NCBI RefSeq assembly: GCF_024868665.1 | Contig: NC_079904.1 | Coordinates: 19,889,591-19,953,590 of the forward strand | Direction of reading: 5' to 3' | Length of the DNA: 64,000 nt | Origin: Triplophysa rosa | Taxonomy: Eukaryota; Chordata; Actinopteri; Cypriniformes; Nemacheilidae | Shown here: one piece after another, positions 52,274 through 61,184 of the stretch | Layout: each line of letters starts with the position of its first letter | Position numbering within the stretch: the first letter of the stretch is position 1 | Notes under the pieces: model-generated | Seen by the model: only the letters and a program-made list of their open reading frames with translations | The model's database searches: none | Told to the model about the DNA's origin: nothing | Translations under genes and position numbers: made by a program

Positions 52274-52458
52274 AGGTGAATGAATGAGGCACGCCATCTC
52301 CCTTTTATACCCGGATATCCGGGGGCGGAGTCCGGCATGCAAATTTCATTCGCCAATTTTCATTGGCCTTTTCTAGAGAAGTCGGAAGCGATTGGTTCTC
52401 AAGGACGAACCCCATCTGTCGGTTCAACACAACGTCGAGAGACCGACAGAAAGGGAAC
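52274..52458 (-). repeat. 5' terminal inverted repeat of DIRS copy C
   Basis: In minus sense it starts GTTCCCTTTCTGTCGGTCTC, then TCGACGTTGTGTTGAACC, and passes the CCGGATATCCGG palindrome and TATAAAAG (complement of 52302-52309). It is an inverted copy of about 45840-46005. It is the likely promoter of the element. Confidence 0.85.
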
Positions 52459-53317
52459 TACATTGAACACTCTCAACAAAGCGGACTCTGTGCTATGGAA
52501 AGCAGTGAATCCAGATTTTAAATGGTTTCTAATAAATTAAGTGTATTTAAAAATGGGATTAATTGCGACAGAATGACTTTCTAAAAGATTTGAGAGAAAA
52601 GATAACTTGGTACAGGCTGAACATTATTAACGCAGCTCTCATCCAAACCTTGCTTCTCAAGCAAAGGCTGAACAATGGCATGCTTATAGCAGTTTGGAAC
52701 AACACCAGTGCCCAAAGATGAGTTAATCAACAGTTTGACACTTGGGCCGGACTGGACAGCGAATTCAAAGACAGGTCTGGGAGCTGTGAGGTGAAAGAAG
52801 AACGGATAGCACTCACTTTATCAACAAAAATGTAAAAAAAATTCACAGAGCTCAGCTGACGGTTCCCCAAAAAACTTGGACTTCGGATTAATTACTGAAT
52901 GTATTGTTGAAAATAAAATCCTAGGTCTATGAAAGTGTAGAAATCAGGTCAGAAAAATATTTTCTATTGTAAATTTGATTAAAAAGTCTTGATGTGAAAC
53001 ATGACGTCCCAATATTTAACAAACCCTTTATCACATAATTAATCAGATCAAATTGACTCACTGTGAAATGTGTCCATTTACTGTATACCATTCATCATGA
53101 ATTGCAATGGCCAACTGTCTTTCATACTTGGGCAGTTCCCCATATCATGTGTCAGTCTGGTGGTGTCCACTCGACAATTGTGAAGTCGATTGTTGGTAAA
53201 GCCACCTCAGGAACTATTGGTCATGTGGATTCCTTATTCTCTTGAGGTCCTCGTCTGTGCTACTGTGAATATATAGCTTCATACACAACAATTAATTGTC
53301 TCATATAAATTCTTAGT
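52459..53317. other. Between DIRS C and the retrovirus-like remnant; holds a LINE scrap
   Basis: On the minus strand, 52800-52590 reads LINSSLGTGVVPNCYKHAIV, QPLLEKQGLDESCVNN, the start of a CR1/L2 polymerase (compare LTLGHVPKAYKVAIIRPLVKK at 1590). The remainder is AT-rich; a 60-residue plus-strand frame at 53063 is not recognised. Confidence 0.55.
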
Positions 53318-53950
53318 TCAATCTTGCAACCGTTCCAAAAAATGTCCTTCATAGGTGAACTCAAACAAGTGTCTGCTTCTTTCCGCTAGTGGGATGCTGA
53401 AAAATGCTGAACAAAGATCAATCACAGTGAAGAATTTTGCATCTGCTGGAATGTTGGTGAGTAGGGTATGCGGATTCGGAACCTCTGCTGGGTAATCTTC
53501 TACTATCTCATTGATAGCTCTTAAATCATGCACCGATCGCCATTTTGTTTTGTCCACTTTAGCCACAGGTAGTATCGGAGTGATACAGTAACTGGATGTC
53601 TAGACCAGCACTCCTGCTGCAATCAGTCCTTCTAATGTTTCTTTTATGCCTTCTATGGCCTCTAGTCGTAATGGGTACTGATATTTTCTTGGTAATTTAG
53701 CTCCTGGTTTTCTTCTGATTATTACAGGACTGACTGACAGAATGCTGCCTACATCGGTGCCATGTACAGCCCATAAGTTTTTAGGAACTAGTTCCTCCAT
53801 TTCTTTGAAAAGCTCGGCATTTGGAAGTTCTGTCTTTCTGAGTGTTTTCGGGTCCTTTTTAGCAACAACTTCCACTTCCTTAGGGATTCCTTCTAGGAAT
53901 GTAGTACATACAATCTTCATGTAGTGTTTGTCTGTTGACATAAATATCAA
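53318..53950 (-). pseudogene. Retroviral reverse transcriptase, N-terminal part
   Basis: Two frames: 53950-53600 ends in VSPVIIRRKPGAKLPRKYQY and IKETLEGLIAAGVLV, the fingers region, followed by a stop. 53566-53318 has KVDKTKWRSVHDLRAINEIV, PNPHTLLTNIP and the first catalytic block FTVIDLCSAFFSIPL. The sequence ends about 20 residues later, before the Y-x-D-D active site. It therefore lacks polymerase function. Confidence 0.8.
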
Positions 53951-54193
53951 TGGATTATCTGTGTTTTCCCATGTGATGTCTTTTGTTTTTTTTTGTCATT
54001 GGTCCTAACTCTTTTGACTCATTTACCTTTCTTATGTAGAGCGTGACATGGGGAACTGAGTTTTGAACACAAAACCATTTTTTGGTGAATTCACATTCAT
54101 CAATCTGCAATGCTGCTCCTTGTGGCCCTACAATTATGTGTTGAGAGGTCATTGAGATCTTTTGTCCCTTTGTTTCTTTTAACCATTCCTTTT

Positions 54194-54710
54194 CTAGTCT
54201 GTCCTTCTTTCAGGGTCATATCTCATGGTACAGTGAAATTCCGAACAGGGTATCCATGCTTTATCAATCTGCTCTCCTATGAATTTTCCCCATTTTTCAA
54301 TTGTTTTTTCTACATCTTCCTCTATTTGTCCAATCCAGAAGACATTGGCTTGGGGAGTTTGCATTAGTATTTGCTTCACTCCACAGTTCTCAATGTAAAT
54401 GCCATCTGGGGAACAGAGTATTTGCAAATCCAATTTGAACAATGCATCCCTTCCTAATAAATTTACAGCCGTATGTTCTGATACTAAAATGGGTATGGTT
54501 ACTTTTTTATTTTTGGCTTTTAGGCTGACTGGAGCTGTTACTGAAATCAGCTACGTTTTTCCCGAAAATCCTACTGTCTTTGTAAATTTGCCAGACATGG
54601 GGAGGTGAGAGGCATAATTTGGATTTATACACATATAAATTGCTCCAGTGTCTACCATCATGGTGTCATTTTGCCTTCAACTTCAACCTGCAACATAAAT
54701 TCTTGATCAG
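54194..54710 (-). pseudogene. Retroviral aspartic protease and following linker
   Basis: Reading the complement of about 54690-54640 gives TMMVDTGAIYMCINP, with the D-T-G-A active site; further on come GFSGKT (flap) and LLGRDALFKLDLQIL (the conserved G-R-D helix). One stop interrupts between flap and helix. The 82-residue frame 54442-54194 continues into the linker before reverse transcriptase. Confidence 0.75.
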
Positions 54711-54822
54711 CACTCCTTGTTAGCATTGGATGCTGAACCCACCCCATAGGATTTTCTGGGCATCCCTAGTATTCTGTATCTGGGCCATGCCATGGATTGA
54801 CTGGCCCCTGGTGTTGTGGCTC

Positions 54823-56370
54823 TTAGTTATGCCACTCAGGGTTCTGTGGTCTTTGCCATTGTTGAGGCTGCTGAGGTTGCTGTTGTTGCCATGTTCTGCC
54901 TTGTTGTCTTTGCCATTGTGGGCCTTGTTGGTCTTGGTTGAGTGGCCACGGGTTGCGGGGGCAGTCTCTTTTTATGTTTCCGTTCTGGCCAAATCCCCAA
55001 TAGTTTCCTGACTGTGGGTTTGATTTTCCTCTTCCTCTTCCTTTTGGCTGAAATCTCGGTCCACCTCTTTGCTGTTCTGGTTTTACATAAACAAAAATAG
55101 GTGCAGGTTGTTGTTGCTGAGCATTTCCTGGTGCAGGCTGAGCTGGAGCCGCCATTGCGGCTAGTGGCATCATTTGAGGAGTAGTGTTTACGGGTGCCAT
55201 TACAGCTGTCTGTTCCTCCTTTTTGTCTTTTGCCGATGCTTGTGTCTTCTTTTTGCTTTTAGCCAGCTCTTCGAATTGTAGTTGTGTCAACTTCCTCTGC
55301 AGCTCCCTTTCTTGAGTTCTCAACTTCATTTCATTCTTCCTGTGCTATTCTACACTATGTACAACGTATTCACAGAATTCCCTATGCAGCTTAAAATTCA
55401 GTCCGACTACATCTTCAAGCTTAGCTTTTACTGTTGGTAAAAGGGTGTCGATAATAGCATCTTTGAATGCTGCTGCCATCACAGGGTCCTCTTCAGGATT
55501 TTTCTCCAGTTCTTGCTTCCATCTTTTTAATTGTCTTTGTATGTAGGTAGCTGGATTTTCTGTCTCTCCCATCTGATCTCCCTTTAGTGCTTTTGGGTCT
55601 ATGTGGGTTGGGTATTCTTATACCCACACATTTGGCTAATAATGCTTTGATGTCTCCCAGGGCCAATAGTTTTCCAGTCGTTTCTTCCTTCAGGACGCGC
55701 ATCTATCCTCCTGCTCCTTCATCCAGGTCAGGCAGACGGGCTATTAATCCATCCAGGTTCAGTTTGGCCCAAGGCACATAATGTGGCTGTTGGTTTTTTT
55801 ATCAGGATTGGGCATTGTGAAGCTTGAAGGTCACTATTCAAAACATCACTGAATGGGTTGGTTGGATGGATAGTTGCTGATGCTGATTTTCTCAGTCTCC
55901 CTCCTTCTCTGAGCCAGGCTGGCTGTGTCTGTTTTTCATCAATGTCTTCTAAACAGATGTTGCCAGACACCCGCTTGTATGGGAATATTCTTGCTTCTTC
56001 TTGTTTCTCAGTCATCAGATGTCTCCCTCTGCTGTCGACATCACGTATTTCTCTGTTGTTGTCATCTGATATGTCTCTACTGGTGGGTTGGTATGTTGTT
56101 TCACTCATCAACGAATGCCTCCCTCTGCTGGTGGCATCTGGTATTTCACTGCTGTCATGATGCATTGCTGTTTCTTTGCTCGGCAAATGTTCTCATTCTC
56201 CAGAAGGGGCAGGGTTGTTTCATCTTCTTCCTCTGAACCCGCCTCTGACATGACATTTGGTGCTTTACTATATCTTAGATTTTTCCTCCCCGGTGCTGTT
56301 GATGTCATTTCCGGTTCCGGTTCATATCTTTGTCTTCTAGCAGCCTCTAGCTCTGCAGATACCCCAGCAT
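54823..56370 (-). pseudogene. Retrovirus-like gag
   Basis: Several frames: 56308-55728 (matrix-like, charged, with two short similar units DATSRGRHSLM and DVDSRGRHLM), 55702-55493 and 55572-55345 (capsid end: TENPATYIQRQLKRWKQELE), and 55329-54823. The last has a coiled, lysine/glutamine-rich segment, a basic GRGRGK stretch and a decayed zinc knuckle (YWGFGQNGNIKRDCP: Cys 1, Cys 2 and His are replaced), then a Q/W/P-rich tail. Loss of three of four zinc ligands removes RNA packaging function. Confidence 0.7.
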
Positions 56371-56647
56371 AGATTGATTTATAGATGGGTGTAGCATTTC
56401 ATTCTGCTCTCCCCCCTCGTTATTTGTGAAGTAGTTCATAAATTCATCACTGTTATGCTGATATACAGGATCAGAAGTCACTGACGATTTATTTTTGTTA
56501 ATTTAGCCACTGTGTTAAATAAAAACCTAAGGTTGTGCTGGTTTTCTTCTATTAGTGATGAAAAGTAGGCGGATCTAGAAGTTTTTAGGGTTTTCCTGTA
56601 TTTTCAAATACTATCCTTCCATGCTGTACGAAATACCTCTAATTTAG

Positions 56648-56830
56648 TTCCCTTTCTGTCGGTCTCTCGACGTTGTGTCGAGCCGACAGATGGGGTTTGC
56701 TCTTGAGAACCTATCAACTTCTGACTAGTTTGGAAAAGGCCAATGAAATTGGCGAATGAAATTTGCATGCCAGACTCCGCCCCCGGATATCCGGGTATAA
56801 AAGGGAGACGGCGTGCTGCATTCATTCACA
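56648..56830 (+). repeat. Left terminal inverted repeat of DIRS copy D
   Basis: Starts TTCCCTTTCTGTCGGTCTCT; carries GACTCCGCCCCCGGATATCC and GGGTATAAAAGGGAGACGGC. Inverted copy of about 60290-60440. Confidence 0.85.
56796..56803 (+). promoter_or_regulatory. TATA box of DIRS copy D
   Basis: TATAAAAG, just after CCGGATATCCGG and a GC-box-like CCGCCCCC. Its place at the inner part of the left repeat suits transcription of gag and pol. Confidence 0.65.
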
Positions 56831-56849
56831 TTCTGCATGCATTCATTGT

Positions 56850-58080
56850 TCTTCGGAGCCTTCACACTGATCGACTTCGAGACTTCAAACTCTACGCCGA
56901 ATTACTGCTGGAATCTTATGACGTGGTGCAGTGGACTGTCTCTTCCTGCAGCGATTTCCCCTGGGCGTCTCGGCAGTGCCAGAAGTGTTCAAGTTTTTTT
57001 CTATAAAAGAGCAAATTTCTCCAGCGTGGCATGTCCCGCTGTTCTCATGGGTGCAAAACACTCATCGAGGAGGGGGACACACACGATGTCTGCTTCCAGT
57101 ACGCTGGGGCAGACGTTGTGGATCCTTAGGTTGCAGTGCCCGCACTGCTTCTCCCAGCACTCACGGCTGGCTACATGGTGCCTCGGGTTTGGGCGCGGCT
57201 CCAAACCCGCCCCCAGTGCCGTGTTTACCGGAAGTGCATGAGGAACTTAGTAAGACCTGGAACGCCCCCTTTCCGGGACGTTCACGTCAAAAAAGGCCTG
57301 TAACCCTCTCTTCTCTCGAGGGTGAGGCAGCTAGAGGATACGTCGATGTACCTAGACTCCCGTCCAAAGCATGTGGGGTCTCGGCATCTCTGGTGTCGAG
57401 AGCTTACATTGCGGCGGACCAAGCTGCCTCCTCTCTCCACGCTATGGCTCCTGCCAGGCCAAGGCATTGAGAGAGCTCCACGATGGAAGACCGACCCAGC
57501 GCTTATGCAGGAACTCCGCGCCGCCACCGACCTCGCTCTATGGGCGACCAAGGTGACCGCGCGGGCCCTGGGTCGGGCAATGTCCACACTTATGGTCCAT
57601 GAGAGACACCTCTAGCCGAAACTTGCACAGATGAGTAACGCAGAGAAGGTCCGCTTTCTCGACGCACCCATCTCGCAAGGGGGGGGGCTGTTAGGTGATA
57701 CTGTCGAGCCGCAGTTCTCGAGAGTAAAGAAGCAGACAGAGGATATCAAGCATATCCTCCCCCGCCGCGACTCGGCCGCCGAGTCCCGTGCACCGTCTGC
57801 TTCCCAGCAGCCCTGATCCTCTTCGACGCGCTCCGGCTCTGGCGCCCCCCACTCAGGTGCCCCCCCCCCGGAAGAGACATCGAAGAGGAGACCATCGCTT
57901 GTGAGCAGCCGCGGCGAAAGCAGAAGCGGCCCTCGTGGGAAGACCCCAGGGAGATTGAGAATACCATCGGGCCCGACCCCTGCCATTCCATCACTGGGTG
58001 GTCGATCCGGGACAGTTCCTGCCCCGTCCCAACAGCCCACTCTCTTAAGAGTTTCCTCTCTCTCTGGGTGTTTATCACAG
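56850..58080 (+). pseudogene. DIRS gag-like region, copy D
   Basis: Near 57030 it reads MSRCSHGCKTLIEEGDTHDV, then CFQYAGADVVDP and a stop, the same Cys/His block as copy C. Later stretches include QLEDTSMYLDSRPKHVGSRH, TKLPPLSTLWLLPGQG and LMQELRAATDLALWATKVTA (alpha-helical, about 57480-57570). Near 57700-57960 lie proline- and serine-rich stretches. Frames change several times. By position and Cys/His block it is the gag of this family; no more specific function can be read. Confidence 0.65.
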
Positions 58081-58375
58081 CTGCTCTCACCCTCTACACA
58101 ACGGTGCTCAGCAACTCGACGTTGTGTCACGGCGAGACCCAATGTCGAGGATAATCAGCAGCCCTCAGCACTCTCAGTCGACAGTGCATTGTGCTGCATT
58201 ATCGCCAGGCAGGTAAGTCAGCAGAGACGATCTCCTCCCTGGGGGCTTCCCCATGGCAAGGAATCCGCACTGCCAGCCATTGAACCACCCCCTGGGAAGT
58301 CGATGAAACCGTCACGGTGGCTACGGGATACGATCTGTCTCGGCTACGCGATCTAACTCGCCAGACGCCCGCTCA

Positions 58376-58870
58376 AGTTCCCTGCAAGCCACACACATCC
58401 CAGGCAACCTGAACCAGACAGCCGATGCGCTCTCTCGTCAGTTGACGCCTCACGGAGAGTGGCGACTCCACCCCCGCGCAGTCCAGCTCATATGGGCGCA
58501 GTTCGGCCAGTTGCCTCCCCGGACTCCTCCCATTGCCCGCTTTGGTACTCCCTGACCGAGGGACCCCTCGGCACGGATACCCTAGCTCACAGCTGGCCGC
58601 GGGGTAAGCGGAAGTACACCTTCCCCCCAGTGAGCCTCATTGCACAGGTCTTGTGCAAGGCCAGGGAAGAGCAGCATCAAGTGGTACTAGTTGCGCCCTA
58701 TTGGCCCAACCGGACTTGGTTCTCGGAGCTAAGGCTCTTGACAACAACACCCCCCTGGCCGATCCCCCTGGCGAAGGACCTGCTTTCCCAGGGGAAGGGG
58801 CACGTTACGGCATCCCAGGCAGATCCCTGGAACTTCCATGTCTGGACGGGACGAGGAGATCCTGAGTGAC
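58376..58870 (+). pseudogene. DIRS RNase H end and methyltransferase-like region, copy D
   Basis: After the deletion it resumes in LQATHIPGNLNQTADALSRQ (end of RNase H) and runs through HPRAVQLIWAQFGQ, a small gap, SPDSSHCPLWYSLTEGPLGT, FPPVSLIAQVLCKAREEQHQ and VVLVAPYWPNRTWFSELRLL. The APYW motif matches copy A. It ends in a frameshift before the recombinase; the recombinase N-terminal core-binding part is deleted near 58875. Confidence 0.75.
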
Positions 58871-58885
58871 CCACCCCCCACTCAA

Positions 58886-59513
58886 GAGCCCCCCCTTTTG
58901 AGCCCCTCGGAGCTGCCGCTCTTTCTCACCTCACGATAAAGACGGCTCTCCTGATGGCGCTCACCTCCAAGAGGGTAGGGGACCTACAAACACCCTCCGT
59001 GTCCACAGATTGCCTAGAACTCGAGCCGGTGATTCTCACGTTATCCTGAGACCCCGGCCCAGCTACATGCCCAAAGTTCCCACCACTCCCCCTAGAGACC
59101 AGGTGGTGAACCTGCAGGCGCTCCCCACCGGGGAGGAAGACCCAACCCCATCCATGTTGTGTCCAGTATGCGCACTGCGCCTCTTCTTGGACCGCACGCA
59201 GAGCTTCAGAAGCTCTGAGCAGCTCTTTCTCTGTTTTGGAAGTCATCAGAAGGGGAGGGCTGTCTCCAAACAGAGGCTGGCGCACTGGATCGTGGATGCC
59301 GTCGCTACGGCATACCAATCTCAAGATCGCCCCTTCCCTTTAGGAGTGAGGCACACTCCTCATGGGCACTGGCTCAGGGTGCCTCTCTGGCAGACATCTT
59401 TAGAGCTGCGGGTTGGGCTATGCCCAACACCTTTGCGAAGTTCTAATACCTATGCGTGGAACCGGTGTCAGTCCGCGTCCTGTAGGGCAACATGTAGGAC
59501 CGGCAGCCGGTAG
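58886..59513 (+). pseudogene. DIRS tyrosine recombinase, copy D, damaged
   Basis: Reads HLTIKTALLMALTSKRVGDL (first arginine), SHVILRPRPSYMPKVPTTPP, LCPVCALRLFLDRTQSF, QRLAHWIVDAVATAYQSQ and LGVRHTP, where a small deletion destroys the HSTRG motif and shifts the frame. The C terminus (ICRAAGWA...TFAKF) is readable only out of frame and a stop (TAA) replaces the tyrosine codon region (AAGTTCTAATACC). Inactive. Confidence 0.8.
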
Positions 59514-60115
59514 TGCGTACGCCTGCAAAAGCCCTTCCCCCTTCCTCTAGGGGGATCATCGGCTATCTACGCCTCCCTTCTTTCCCCACTGGGTAAAGAA
59601 CAGTCATTCCATCCATCACTAAGCACCTCTAACCGGACCTAGTGCTCAAGATGTGATAACCCCCCCCCCCGTGGGCGGTTCCGTCTGATGTATCCTCATG
59701 AGTGGTTCCCACTTCGGCAACCCATGACCTCCCTAGGTGGACCTTCACCTTGCGGTTAACTCCTTCAGTCCGCACGTTTTCCCATGAGTTCTCTCCTGAT
59801 GGTGAGACCATGTTGGTATCTCCACTAATTCGTCCCTATGGTAGGTAGTGGTCTCTGTAGCGTTTTTCCCCCAGGGGGGAATAATGCTTACCCAGTGGCC
59901 CTTATGGTGCTGGGTGGCTTCTCGCTGTTAGAGAATCAAGGCCTCCACCCGTGACGGCCAGTGGCAGGGGCTTCCCACCTTTTTCTAAAAAGCTCTGGGA
60001 CCCCCTACCTCTCCACTGGACGGTTACAATTTCGCGCTCGCTCTCTCACCCATGCCCGTCAGCGTCGCTCCGCTAGAGATTGTGACGTGGCACAGCACTT
60101 TGGAGTTTTCCATAG

Positions 60116-60223
60116 GAACCCCATCTGTCGACTCGACACAACGTTGAGAGACCGACAGAAAGCGAACGTCTTGGTTACGGATGTAACCTCAGTTCCCTGA
60201 TGGAGGGAACAAGACGTTGTGTC
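60116..60223 (+). repeat. Internal complementary region of DIRS copy D
   Basis: The left-end sequence in inverted sense (ACACAACGTTGAGAGACCGA, CAGAAAGCGAAC) is followed without gap by right-end sequence (GTCTTGGTTACGGATGTAAC, CTCAGTTCCCTGATGGAGGG). This is the join expected for a circular DIRS intermediate. Confidence 0.85.
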
Positions 60224-60284
60224 CTTCTTGCCACAACGCTGGCCGCCCGACACAGCGGTCGAGGAATGCTCAGGCTCCTCAGAC

Positions 60285-60497
60285 CAAAAGGTGAATGAAT
60301 GCAGCACGCCGTCTCCCTTTTATACCCGGATATCTGGGGGCGGATTCCGGCATGCAAATTTCATTCACCAATTTCATTGGCCTTTTCTAAACTAGTCAGA
60401 AGTTGATAGGTTCTCAAGAGTGAACCCCATCTGTCGGCTCGCCACAACGTCTCATTCCCTCCATCAGGGAACTGAGGTTACATCCGTAACCAAGACG
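60285..60497 (+). repeat. Right terminal inverted repeat of DIRS copy D
   Basis: Contains the inverted TATA (CTTTTATA at 60316-60323), a one-base variant of the palindrome (CCGGATATCTGG), and the end-specific CATCAGGGAACTGAGGTTAC, ATCCGTAACCAAGACG. Confidence 0.85.
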
Positions 60498-61184
60498 TTT
60501 ACTTAAAGATGCTCTCCATTTTTCGAGTCACTTTCTTTAGAGCCTGAGTGTGTTCATTATACCACAGTGTGGGACTGCCATTTTTAATCATCTTTAAACG
60601 CAGAGGAGCAATTATGTCTAGCGTTTCCAAGAAGGTGGAACTAAAATTTTCAGTGGTAGTGTCAAGATCTTCAACGTTATTTCTCATGCTAGCGATTTGA
60701 GACAATTCGGGCAGATTATCGAGAAACGCATCTTTGGTAGTTGAAGTTATTTTTCTACCATATTTGTAACAATGAGTTGTATTTGCAGGCGTAGGCCAGT
60801 GAAGCAAACATAATACCAGATAATGATCCAAAATGTCTTCACTCTGCTGAAGGATTTTAACATCGTCCACATTTATACCGTAAAACAGTATTAAATCTAA
60901 AGTATGATTACGAAGGAGAGTGGGTCCTGACACATGTTGACTAATGCCCATGGAGTTAAGAGTGTCTTTGAAAGCCATTCCTAAGGCAACTGTATCGATA
61001 TCTACATGGATGTTAAAGTCACCAACGACAAGGACTCTATCTGCGGCCAGTACTAGTTCTGAGAAGAACCCACCAAATTATTTAATAAAATCTGTGTGGT
61101 GCCCTGGAGGCCTATATACAGTACAATAGCCAGAATACATTTCAAAAATGTTTTATTCTTAGTATTAGGTGTTTTGAAAAATGA

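Larger units (their letters stand above)
45793..52458 (-). mobile_element. DIRS copy C, nearly full length, minus strand
   Basis: 6.67 kb with terminal inverted repeats (right, its 5' end: about 52274-52458; left, its 3' end: about 45793-46005). In element order: TATA-bearing terminal repeat, gag, tandem 139-bp array, reverse transcriptase, RNase H, methyltransferase-like region, recombinase, internal complementary region (46071-46155), terminal repeat. This is the standard DIRS layout. All coding parts carry frameshifts, so it needs proteins from elsewhere. No target duplication is seen, as expected for tyrosine-recombinase integration. Confidence 0.88.
53318..56395 (-). mobile_element. Retrovirus-like gag-pro-pol remnant
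   Basis: In minus-strand order: gag (about 56370-54823), protease (54700-54480), then the beginning of reverse transcriptase (53950-53318). Downstream pol, env and both LTRs are absent. The polymerase and nucleocapsid style (single knuckle, Q-rich gag tail, DTGA protease) is nearest to the gamma/epsilon group of fish endogenous retroviruses; exact placement is uncertain. Frameshifts and stops in every gene show an old, inactive copy. It is joined directly to LINE sequence at about 56395. Confidence 0.75.
56648..60497 (+). mobile_element. DIRS copy D, polymerase deleted, both ends present
   Basis: 3.85 kb. Order: left terminal repeat (56648 to about 56830), gag-like region (about 56850-58080), one 139-bp-type unit, deletion junction near 58375, RNase H end and methyltransferase-like region, recombinase, internal complementary region (60116-60223), right terminal repeat (about 60285-60497). 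The whole reverse transcriptase is missing. The element interrupts a LINE precisely. It keeps all terminal features required in cis, so it could in principle have been moved by proteins of another copy. Confidence 0.88.
56396..61150 (-). pseudogene. CR1/Rex1-type LINE endonuclease and linker, split by DIRS copy D
   Basis: To the right of DIRS D (60498-61150) the minus strand encodes TVYRPPGHHTDF, VLVVGDFNIHVDIDT, ISQHVSGPTLLRNHTLDLIL and ILDHYLVLCLLHWP (SDH changed to LDH), then APLRLKMIKNGSPTLWYNEH. To the left (56647-56396) it continues LEVFRTAWKDSI, RKTLKTSRSAYFSSLIEENQ and HNLRFLFNTVAKLTK. The two halves join as ATC TTT AAG TAA ACT AAA TTA GAG with neither gap nor duplication. The reverse transcriptase is lost at 56395, where the retrovirus-like sequence begins. 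Confidence 0.85.
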
